Shown piece after piece: positions 35,001 to 41,787 of a stretch of 64,000 bases of DNA (position 1 is the first letter of the stretch; each line of letters begins with the position of its first letter). The stretch spans positions 186,001 through 250,000 of the forward strand of contig NZ_JAVHJU010000057.1 in the NCBI RefSeq assembly GCF_031082405.1, read 5' to 3'. Both the position numbers and the translations under genes were made by a program. A model generated the notes under the pieces. The model did no database searches. It saw nothing but the letters and a program-made list of their open reading frames with translations, and was not told the DNA's origin. This stretch comes from Amycolatopsis sp. A133. GTDB lineage: Bacteria > Actinomycetota > Actinomycetes > Mycobacteriales > Pseudonocardiaceae.

Positions 35001-35838
35001 CGGCGGCGCCGCGGTTGGCGGCCGGCACGCCGACAACGATGTCAGTTTGTGAAGAAAGCCGGTTCAGGAGGATGAACCAGCAGGTCAGGATGGTGGAGTA
35101 GAGCGAGCCGCCGTGCTCGCGCGCGACCGCCCTCAGCTTGGCCGTGAGCTCCGGCCCGAGGGTGATCGGCACCCGGGCGCCGCGGTGGTCCTGCCGGGCC
35201 GGGCGTGGCCGGTCGGCGGGCAGCTCCAGCACCGGCGGCACACCGTCGAGCCGGTCCCGCCAGTACTCCTCGTGCGGCGACGGCCCGGCACCGGCGAGCC
35301 AGTCCTGCTGCGCCCGGGCGTATTCACGGTACGGGCGGGTGTCCGGCAGCTCCGCCGGTTCGCCGCTCAATTGAGCGGCGTAGAGGGTGCCGAGCTCGCG
35401 CAGCAGGAGGGTGCGCGACCAGCCGTCGAAGACGGTGTGGTGAACGGTGATCAGCAGGACGTGGTCCTCGGCGCCGTCGGCCAGCAGCCGCGCCCGCGCC
35501 AGCGGGGCCCGCGTCAGGTCGAACGCCTCGGCGGGTTCGGTGCGCCGCAGCCCGGCCGCTTCGTGCGGCCGTCCGGTCACGTCGGTGACGGTGAACGGAA
35601 AGCCTTGACCGGCGGGTTCGATGATTTGCGCGGGCGGGCCGCCTTCGGCGGTGATCCGGGTGCGCAGGGCTTCGTGGCGGTCGGCGAGAGCGTCGAAGGC
35701 CCGCCGCAACGCCTCGCGGTCCACCGGGCCGCGCAACGCGAACGCCATGGTCTCGTTGTAGGCCGCGCCGGCCCCGTCGAACTGCGAAAGGGTCCAAAGG
35801 CGCTGCTGACCGGACGACAGGGGGGCGGACACGCGCAT
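32053..35838 (-). CDS. NRPS: C-A-T-TE
   Basis: A 1261-residue synthetase. The C domain has HHTVFDG at 133-139. The A domain has YTSGSTGRPKG near 594-604 and the RTGDLARW motif near 821. Its pocket reads roughly DAHFVTGLYK, which I cannot match to an amino acid. The carrier has DVGGTSI (Ser983) and the TE has GLSYGG (Ser about 1111). ATG 35838 (MRVSAPLSSGQQRLW) begins directly at the C-domain motif; earlier in-frame starts lack homology. The stop overlaps the start of the hybrid NRPS-PKS in an ATGA. A TE at the end of an upstream-encoded protein is unusual, because a second TE ends the next protein. It may offload a separate acyl-amino acid or act in trans. Confidence 0.93.
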   Translation of the reverse strand: MRVSAPLSSGQQRLWTLSQFDGAGAAYNETMAFALRGPVDREALRRAFDALADRHEALRTRITAEGGPPAQIIEPAGQGFPFTVTDVTGRPHEAAGLRRTEPAEAFDLTRAPLARARLLADGAEDHVLLITVHHTVFDGWSRTLLLRELGTLYAAQLSGEPAELPDTRPYREYARAQQDWLAGAGPSPHEEYWRDRLDGVPPVLELPADRPRPARQDHRGARVPITLGPELTAKLRAVAREHGGSLYSTILTCWFILLNRLSSQTDIVVGVPAANRGAAGDHPTTLGFFVNTLAVRAELAGSPTGAGLLKQVRAALRGALDHVELPFERVVELVNPPRSPAHTPLFQTMFAWVPTLHDLLELPGVAVEPLDVEHAPAKFDLALGLADENGDVTGHLDYAVALFDHPTAQRYAGYLVRLLRRLAERPDAAIADYELLTEAERREILTAWSTGPRPRRRPGGIVERFTAHADATPDAPALVCDGQTIGYGELDRRATKLANALRARRAGPGRVVAIHSGRSAELVTAVLGVLKTGAAYLPLDPAQPAARRAAMIEDARPVLVLGDGPHAIGALEAEGDPARAPIAVDPRETAYVIYTSGSTGRPKGVAVTHHSVLALFDQWLDRFGATPGEATSAWSSIGFDASVHELLLPLTTGAVLHVVPEDVRPDPAALMVWLREHRIVQAFLPPAYIRWIDEDPGRVAELALRQVLTGVEPLTEASLARFAAARPGLRICFGYGPTEATLYATAHFDPKPVDRPAPIGRPLPGSRLYLLDERLRPVPPGVVGEVFLAGDGLARGYLHRPGLTAERFVPDPFTPGERMYRTGDLARWLAGGEAEYAGRRDDQIKLRGFRIEPGEVTAALLAVPGVREAAVLVDREGEPRLVAGVAGGGGRTPHEWRATLADRLPDYMIPSVFAEFDRLPLSRSGKLDRDAVLAHARAGAPAAVNTAAPRDHVELALLRIWRDLLLHPAIGVSDGFFDVGGTSISAIKLAHAIGAEFGRELPISDVILHPTIEAQAALLRAGTPPGGGSLIEFRRGAGRARVVCVHPAGGTAFCYLPLSALLPEDTGVVGIQSPGLNPGEEPLPSVEAMAEEYLRLVDPRPGEHLVLCGLSYGGLVAYEMGRRLAEHHPHVSVVLLDTAATDDPAARAAIEPVPAAEFREKLVRFNGMYPGIEDAQIERYHRTYNHNRLTAREHDPGESAARVVFVQAVGEDPIPGSAEFWRRRARGGFEVVPADCGHWDMLESDALPLVAKLITAELAAR

Positions 35839-35913
35839 TCGGGGACGGCCTTTCCGGGCGGGCGGAACGGTACGGGCGCTGTGCCGTCGCAGCCGAGGTC
35901 GGGGAAACGCTCT

Positions 35914-35929
35914 CTGTCTGTATGGACAG
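35914..35929. promoter_or_regulatory. dyad upstream of the NRPS operon
   Basis: CTGTC-TGTATG-GACAG is a small inverted repeat about 76 bp upstream of the NRPS start, next to TTAAC on the coding strand. It could be an operator or part of the operon promoter. Inferred from position only. Confidence 0.3.
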
Positions 35930-36005
35930 TTAACACCACACCATCGGCTGATCACGAGTCGTGGCCGAAGTCTGCCCGGAAGTGCCCTGCCCGCTGTCGC
36001 GGCGG

Positions 36006-36686
36006 TCAGCCCGCGACGGTGTTGTAGTTGACGATGCGCTCGACCATGAGCGCGGCCGCGCCGGCCAGCGGGCTGGCCGCGTCCCGGCGGACCACGTCGG
36101 GCAGCCGGTGTGCTTCGTCCTCGGTGACGGCCACGATGCCCCAGAGCGCGTTGAAGCCCGTGGGATCGGCCGGTTTTTCGGCGGCCGCAACGACTTTCGC
36201 GGCACCGCCCTCCTGCCGGACGGTCAGTGCGCCCATCTGCTGCAACGTGCCGGGATCCGGTTCGTCGGCGGCCACGACGACCCAGTCCGCGGACGCGGTC
36301 CCGCGGACCGCGCCGAGCAGACCGCCGGGGTCGCTGACAACGATGTCAGGCAAGACGAGGGCCACCGTTCCCCGCGTCATCGGCAGGGCGGAGCGAATGG
36401 CGTCGTCGAGGCCCGGTTGGTCCGATTTGTTCTGGTAGACGAAGACGATCTGGAGCTTTTCGGCGTAGCGCGCGAGATAGCTCACAGTGTCCAGTTTGTG
36501 CGTTCCGAAGACGACGACCAGGCGCACGTCGAGCCCGCTTTCGGCCAGGGCGACCACGGCTTCCAGGCTGCGGTCCAGGACGGTGACGCCGGGGGCCAGG
36601 CAGTGCAGTTCCTTCGAGTAGGGCGCTCCGAAGCGGGAGCCGAGCCCGGCGCAGGGGAGGATGACCGAAACGTCAGGAGTAGGCAT
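36006..36686 (-). CDS. nucleotidyltransferase-fold protein (NTP_transferase/MobA-like)
   Basis: A 226-residue protein starting MPTPDVSVILPCAGLGSRFG, the nucleotide-binding loop (xPaaGxGsRfg) of sugar-phosphate and IspD-like nucleotidyltransferases. It continues with YSKELHCLAPGVTVLDRSLE and the metal-binding region ALVLPDIVVSDP, where the usual D-x-D is reduced. It would join an NTP to a sugar or alditol phosphate. It lies 168 bp upstream of the NRPS on the same strand and is divergent from a glycosyltransferase, so it may supply an activated sugar. Membership in the NRPS pathway is unproven. Confidence 0.8.
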   Translation of the reverse strand: MPTPDVSVILPCAGLGSRFGAPYSKELHCLAPGVTVLDRSLEAVVALAESGLDVRLVVVFGTHKLDTVSYLARYAEKLQIVFVYQNKSDQPGLDDAIRSALPMTRGTVALVLPDIVVSDPGGLLGAVRGTASADWVVVAADEPDPGTLQQMGALTVRQEGGAAKVVAAAEKPADPTGFNALWGIVAVTEDEAHRLPDVVRRDAASPLAGAAALMVERIVNYNTVAG

Positions 36687-36829
36687 TCAGCGGCTCTCTG
36701 GTCGTGGTGGCGAGCGGGAACCGGATCCGGTGCCACACCCACACTTTCGCATCCTCGCGGTCGAAGGCAAGGCGTGCGAAGATCACGACCGCGCCGAAAC
36801 GCCGAGGACACAACGGAAGAGGACGCCGC

Positions 36830-38023
36830 ATGCGGGTGCTGCTGGCCACCTACGGAACCCGGGGCGACGTCGAACCGCTGGTGGCCCTCGCGGTGCGGCT
36901 GCGGGACCTCGGCGTGCAAGTGCGGATGTGCGCGCCGCCGGACGAGGAGTTCGCGCGGCGGCTGGGCGATCTCGGGGTGGAGCCGGTCCCCGTCGGGCCG
37001 CCGGTGCGGGCGTTGATGAGCGCGACGGCCCCGCCGTCGGCGGCGGACCTGACCCGCTACCGGGACGAGCTGGTCGAGGCCCAGTTCGACGTCCTGCCCG
37101 CGGCGGCGCGCGGATGCGGTGCGCTGGTGGTGGCCGGGCTGGCCCAGGTCGCCGCGCGGTCGGTGGCCGAGGCCGCGGGCATCCCCTACGTGTACGTGAC
37201 CTATTCGGCGGTCAACCTGCCCTCGCCGCACCACGCGCCGCCACCGCGGCCGGGCTGGCCGGAGCCGGCGGACGAGGACAACCGGGCGCGGTGGGACCGG
37301 GACGCCCGCATGGTGAACGGCCAGTTCGGCGCGTCGCTCGACCGGCACCGGGCGGCGCTCGGGCTGCCGCCGGTGGAGAACGTCCGCGACCACGTGTACT
37401 CCGGCCGTCCGTGGCTGGCGGCGGATCCCGTGCTGGGCCCGTGGAAGGAGATCCCGGGCCTGGACGTGGTCCAGACCGGTGCGTGGATTCTGCCCGACGA
37501 ACGCCCGCTGCCGTCGGACCTGCAGGCGTTCCTGGACGCGGGCGCACCGCCCGTCTACGTCGGCTTCGGCAGCATCCAGCCGTCGCCGGACATCGCCCGC
37601 CGGGCGGTCGAGGTGGCCCGCGCCCGGGGGTACCGCGTCCTCGTCTCCCGCGGCTGGGCGGAGCTGGACCTGCTCGACTGCTTCGCCATCGGCGAGGTCA
37701 ACCACCAGCGGTTGTTCGGCGAGGTCGCCGCGGTGGTGCACCACGGCGGCGCGGGCACGACCCACACGGCCGCCGGGGCGGGCACACCCCAGGTGGTGAC
37801 GCCCATCCGGCTGGCGGACAACCCGTACTGGGGCAGCCGGGTGGCGGAGCTGGGCATCGGCGCGGTCCTCGACGGCCCGGCCGCGACGACCGAGTCGCTG
37901 ACCGCGGCGTTCGAGACGGCACTGGCGCCCGGCACCCGCGCGCGGGCCGAGGCGCTGGCCCCCCGCATCCGCACCGACGGAGCGGCGGTGGCCGCGAGCC
38001 GGCTGGCCGGCCTCCTCCGGTGA
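36830..38023 (+). CDS. GT1-family glycosyltransferase (Gtf-like)
   Basis: A 397-residue GT-B enzyme. The N-terminus MRVLLATYGTRGDVEPLVALA is the typical Gtf start. The C-terminal donor motif is VVHHGGAGTTHTAAGAGTPQV, followed by IRLADNPYWGSRV. It resembles glycosyltransferases of glycopeptide and macrolide clusters that move (deoxy)sugars from NDP donors to natural products. ATG 36830 has GGAAGAGG upstream. It is divergent from the nucleotidyltransferase next to the NRPS operon. No deoxysugar pathway is visible in the window, so donor and acceptor are unknown. Confidence 0.9.
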   Translation: MRVLLATYGTRGDVEPLVALAVRLRDLGVQVRMCAPPDEEFARRLGDLGVEPVPVGPPVRALMSATAPPSAADLTRYRDELVEAQFDVLPAAARGCGALVVAGLAQVAARSVAEAAGIPYVYVTYSAVNLPSPHHAPPPRPGWPEPADEDNRARWDRDARMVNGQFGASLDRHRAALGLPPVENVRDHVYSGRPWLAADPVLGPWKEIPGLDVVQTGAWILPDERPLPSDLQAFLDAGAPPVYVGFGSIQPSPDIARRAVEVARARGYRVLVSRGWAELDLLDCFAIGEVNHQRLFGEVAAVVHHGGAGTTHTAAGAGTPQVVTPIRLADNPYWGSRVAELGIGAVLDGPAATTESLTAAFETALAPGTRARAEALAPRIRTDGAAVAASRLAGLLR

Positions 38024-38065
38024 CCGGGCCGTGCGAGCCGCCGGCGGTCAAGGCAGACTGTCGGC

Positions 38066-38413
38066 ATGGCCGAAACCGAGGGAATCGACGTCTCCGTGCC
38101 GCCGAGCGGCACGGGCTGCGCGGAGTGCCTGGCCGCGGACGGCTGGTGGGTGCACCTGCGCCGCTGCGCCCAGTGCGGCCACATCGGTTGCTGCGACAGC
38201 TCCCCGGCCCAGCACGCAACGGCGCACTACAAGGCGACCGGGCACCCGCTGATCCGCAGCTTCGAGCCGGGCGAGGACTGGTTCTACAGCTTCGCGACGG
38301 GTGAGGCCTACGACGGCCCGCCGTTGGCACCGCCGGAGCACCGCCCGGTCACGCAGCCGGTGCCGGGCCCGGAGGGCCGGGTACCGGGGGACTGGCAGTC
38401 ACACGTGCACTAG
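38066..38413 (+). CDS. UBP-type zinc finger protein
   Basis: A 115-residue protein formed by one ZnF-UBP domain. Ligands are visible in GCAECLAADG, RRCAQCGHIGCCDSS and QHATAHYKATGHPLI, ending with GEDWFYSF. In eukaryotes this fold binds the ubiquitin tail, but bacterial copies are stand-alone and of unknown role. The gene lies 42 bp after the glycosyltransferase and could be co-transcribed. It is a common small actinobacterial protein and is not evidently part of the metabolite cluster. The 284 bp downstream, up to the convergent HAD gene, show nothing recognisable. Confidence 0.9.
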   Translation: MAETEGIDVSVPPSGTGCAECLAADGWWVHLRRCAQCGHIGCCDSSPAQHATAHYKATGHPLIRSFEPGEDWFYSFATGEAYDGPPLAPPEHRPVTQPVPGPEGRVPGDWQSHVH

Positions 38414-38697
38414 CGATTCCCGTGCGCGGCGGCCCGGGCGGTGACCGATGTGCGCCTGGGCGAGTCGAGGGGCGGGCGTGCCGTACTCGTGGCGCAGCCC
38501 TGCCCCGCTCCGGCCGGCAGGGTGGCGGCGGAACCACCGGACCGGCGCGACCATCATCGCGAACGCGTGACTTCCCGCCGCCGCCGGATCGGGGCGGCCG
38601 GTGGTGGATGCGGTCCAGGCGCCACCGCCGGACGTAGCCGCCGACGGTCTCTTCCCGCTGCGGGAACACCGGCACCCGGTGCCGGTCTGAGGACCGA

Positions 38698-39489
38698 TCA
38701 GGCCGGCCGGTTCGGAACCCGGACTGCCGGAGGGGACGGAACCCCGATCGGCGCGTCGGGCCGGCGCCACGGAAGGTGGTCGAGGTAGTTCTGCAGGAGT
38801 GCGATGTCGGTCAGGTCCAGGATGACGACGTCGGCGCCGGCGCGCCACAGCGCCGGCGGCGCACACCGGCCGGTCGCCACGCCGACCGCGTGCACGCCGG
38901 TGCATCTTGCGGCGCGCATGTCCTCCTCGGTGTCGCCGATGATGAACGTGCTGCTCCGGGGAACGTGCCGCCCGGTCCGCGCGCGGCAGCGGCGGCGCGC
39001 GACATCCGGCAGTTCGACCCGCCGGAGGGCGTCATCGCCGTAGGCGCCGACCGACATGTCGAACAGGGGTGAGAGGCCGAACGCCTCGATCTTGGCGCAG
39101 GCAATGGCTTTCAGGGTGCAGGTGAGCACTGCTTGGACGAAGCGGCCGTCCGCGGCGAAGTGCCGGAGTGCGGCGGTGGCTCCCGGCAGCAGCCGGCCGC
39201 CGGTCACCAGCTCTTCCCGGGACTCGACGTACTCCCTGGCCAGCCCGGCGGAAAACCGGGCCACCAGCCTGTCCGTCGGGGTGACGTCGTGGAACAGGAG
39301 TGTCCGGCGGATCTTCTCGAGCGTGCTGAACCCGGGGGCCGAGATCACCTTCTTGAACGGCAGTTCCAGTATCTCGGCGAACAGGCGCGAGTAGATCGCC
39401 CGCCGGAATTCCGCGGCCTCGATGAGGGTGCCATCGATGTCCCACAGGAGCAGAAACTGCTCGTCGCAGCCTGCATTCACCTGACCCAC
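38698..39489 (-). CDS. HAD family hydrolase
   Basis: A 263-residue haloacid-dehalogenase-fold phosphatase. Motif I is LLWDIDGTLI (nucleophile Asp and acid/base Asp), motif II is VLTCT, and motif IV is FIIGDTEEDMRAA. The helical cap between motifs I and II has the phosphoglycolate-phosphatase (C1) layout. The substrate is probably a small phosphorylated metabolite. It lies 17 bp after the NB-ARC/TPR gene on the same strand. A stretch of about residues 173-187 (ARRRCRARTGRHVPRS) is unusually basic and could reflect a local insertion. Confidence 0.88.
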   Translation of the reverse strand: MGQVNAGCDEQFLLLWDIDGTLIEAAEFRRAIYSRLFAEILELPFKKVISAPGFSTLEKIRRTLLFHDVTPTDRLVARFSAGLAREYVESREELVTGGRLLPGATAALRHFAADGRFVQAVLTCTLKAIACAKIEAFGLSPLFDMSVGAYGDDALRRVELPDVARRRCRARTGRHVPRSSTFIIGDTEEDMRAARCTGVHAVGVATGRCAPPALWRAGADVVILDLTDIALLQNYLDHLPWRRPDAPIGVPSPPAVRVPNRPA

Positions 39490-39506
39490 CTCCGGCCCGT
39501 GAAGAG

Positions 39507-41690
39507 CTACTGCCCGTTGCCGAGCTCGACGAGTTTGGCTTCCAGCGCCCCGAGGTTCGGCGAGTTGATCTCGCGGGCCACGGCTACTCCCGTGCGCAAC
39601 GTCGCCCGGGCCCGGTCGGGTTCGCCTTGACTGGCGTACGACTCGCCGATCTCCTCCAGGAGCACCGCCTCCATGAACTTGTTGTCCAGGGAGCGGAAGA
39701 TCTCGAGAGCGCGCCGCTGCGCGTCGAGGGCTTCGTCCGAGCGGTGCAAGTGGCGGTAGATCCTGGCCATCCGGCGCAATACGGTGCCCTGTCCGTAAAC
39801 CTCACCGCTCTCGGCGTAGAGGCGTATTGCCGTGTTGCCGTTCTCCAGCGCCAAGTCGTGGTCGCCCAACGCCGAGCGTGCGATGCACAGAACGCTCAGG
39901 GAATGCGCTTCCCCGTAACTGTCGTCCTGCTCGCGGTACAGCGACAAGGCCCGTTCGGCGTAGCCGAGGGCGATCCGCGAATGGCCGAGGCGGATGTGCA
40001 CCGCGCCAAGGGTGCGAAGCACACGAGCTTGGCCGACGCTGTCGCCGAGGCTGCGGAACAGGTCGAGGGCGACCTCGGCGTGGCTCAGGGACAACTGCGG
40101 CTGGTCCAGGTGCTCGTAGATGTTCGCCAGGATCCTCCTGGCGCGGGCCTGAGCCTGCACATCACCCAGTTCCTCGGACGCGCGCAGCGCGATGGCCTGG
40201 GTGTCCGCCCACTCCCGCCACCGGCCCCTCCGGTCGAAGTAGGTGGAGGTGGCCCACGCCAGCTGCCAAGCGTGCTGCCAGAGGGTCCGGTGGGCGGCCA
40301 GCCGGACGGCGTTGAGCAGCACCAGGCTCTCCTGGTCGAACCAGGTCATGGCCTCGTCCCGGTTGCCGGTGGCGACGACGGGCACGTCGGGCAACGGCGG
40401 AACCACTTCGATGGGATCACGGTGGGGGTGCAGGTGGTGGTCCGCTCCGATCGCGGTGCGCAGCAGGAAATCGAGGAACCGGCGGACGGCGTCGTCGATC
40501 GCCTCCGGCGTGTCCTCCTCGAGCGCCCGTTCCGCGGCGTACTCGCGCAGCAGGGTGTGCACTCGGTACCGTTCCGGCGAAACCTGTTCGAGGAGGTTCG
40601 CCTCCTCCAGTTCGGCCAGTTGTTCCCGGGTTTCCCCGAGTGACCTGGCATTGAGGGAAGCGGCGGCGGGAAGGCTCACTTCGGGTCCTGGATGCAGGCC
40701 GATCATCCGGAACAAGCGAGCGCTGTCCGGGCTCAGCGCTGCATACGACCACGAAGTCACAATACGTACACTCCTCAGGTAACGCGAAGAGAACATGTCG
40801 AGCCGGCGGCGGACGGTGGCCAGTTCGGCCACGAGAGCCGACAACTCGTATTGAGCACGCAGGCTCAGGCGTGCGGCCATGATGCACAGCGCCAGCGGAA
40901 GACCAGCGCACCACTCGGCGAGGCGCTGGGCACTGGCCGGCTCCTTCTCGACTCGATCTCTGCCGATCCTTTCCGCGATCAGGTCGATCGACTCGTCCGC
41001 CGACAGGACGTTCACCGTCATCGAGACGGCGCTGTTCTCGATGATCAGCCCCGGGAGTTTTCTCCTGCTCGTCACGATGACCAGAACCGGCGCATCGCCG
41101 GGAAGCAGGTGCCGCACCTGTTCGGCGGAAACCGCGTTGTCCAGTATGCACAGCAGCCGCTTCCGGGCCGTGATCGTCCGGAACAACGCGGCCTTCGCCT
41201 GGATGTCGGGCGGTATCCGGTGTGCCGGAATCCCGAGTGCTTCGAGAAAACCGCGGAGGACCACCTCGGTGGCCATCGGAACACCTTCCGGGCTGAACCC
41301 CAGCAAATCGACGAAGAGCTGACCGTCCGGGAAATCCGCGGCGGACTTCCGGGCCCACTGCAGGGCGAGCGTGGTCTTTCCCACGCCTGCCGGCCCGTCG
41401 ACGACGACGATGACGGGCGTTTCCGCTCCGTTCCTCGTCCGATTGCCCAGCGCGGCCAATGCTGTCAGCTCGGTTTTGCGCCCGACGAATCCGGTTACCG
41501 AACTCGGGAGCTGCCGCGGCACGGAACGGCCGTCCGCCGGTGTTTGATGAAAGTGGACAGCACCGTTGATCGATCCGGCTTGGAGGATCGAACCGAACCC
41601 GGCACCCTTCGAGATCCGGTTCGAGACGTCGCGGTCCGGATACGGTGCCGGTCGCGGTACTCCGTCCTGTTCCACTGGCTCTACCCCCAT
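39507..41690 (-). CDS. NB-ARC/TPR signal-transduction ATPase (AfsR-like, no DNA-binding domain)
   Basis: A 727-residue STAND ATPase. An N-terminal region with ILQAGSINGAVHFH precedes FVGRKTELTAL. Walker A is GPAGVGKTTLALQ, Walker B is in RLLCILDN, and the helical motif is GLPLALCIMAARL. From about residue 440 there are six or more TPR units (for example QARARRILANIYEHLDQPQLS, ALGYAERALSLYREQDD). Unlike the gene at 15048 it has no SARP winged helix, so it probably acts by protein-protein contact. ATG 41690 is chosen over an upstream GTG. The HAD gene follows at once and a LuxR regulator lies upstream on the same strand. Confidence 0.88.
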   Translation of the reverse strand: MGVEPVEQDGVPRPAPYPDRDVSNRISKGAGFGSILQAGSINGAVHFHQTPADGRSVPRQLPSSVTGFVGRKTELTALAALGNRTRNGAETPVIVVVDGPAGVGKTTLALQWARKSAADFPDGQLFVDLLGFSPEGVPMATEVVLRGFLEALGIPAHRIPPDIQAKAALFRTITARKRLLCILDNAVSAEQVRHLLPGDAPVLVIVTSRRKLPGLIIENSAVSMTVNVLSADESIDLIAERIGRDRVEKEPASAQRLAEWCAGLPLALCIMAARLSLRAQYELSALVAELATVRRRLDMFSSRYLRSVRIVTSWSYAALSPDSARLFRMIGLHPGPEVSLPAAASLNARSLGETREQLAELEEANLLEQVSPERYRVHTLLREYAAERALEEDTPEAIDDAVRRFLDFLLRTAIGADHHLHPHRDPIEVVPPLPDVPVVATGNRDEAMTWFDQESLVLLNAVRLAAHRTLWQHAWQLAWATSTYFDRRGRWREWADTQAIALRASEELGDVQAQARARRILANIYEHLDQPQLSLSHAEVALDLFRSLGDSVGQARVLRTLGAVHIRLGHSRIALGYAERALSLYREQDDSYGEAHSLSVLCIARSALGDHDLALENGNTAIRLYAESGEVYGQGTVLRRMARIYRHLHRSDEALDAQRRALEIFRSLDNKFMEAVLLEEIGESYASQGEPDRARATLRTGVAVAREINSPNLGALEAKLVELGNGQ

Positions 41691-41787
41691 TAGCCTGGTG
41701 GTTGCCGCCGGAATCGACGAGCATACCACGGGGGCGTCAACGAGCTTTCCGAGAATCGATCACCCGAATCGGCGAGCCGATCCGGGG

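Noticed and set aside
36006..38023. Nucleotidyltransferase and glycosyltransferase as certain parts of the NRPS pathway
   Set aside because: Proximity is the only evidence. No deoxysugar genes are present and known detoxin-type compounds are not glycosylated as far as I know.
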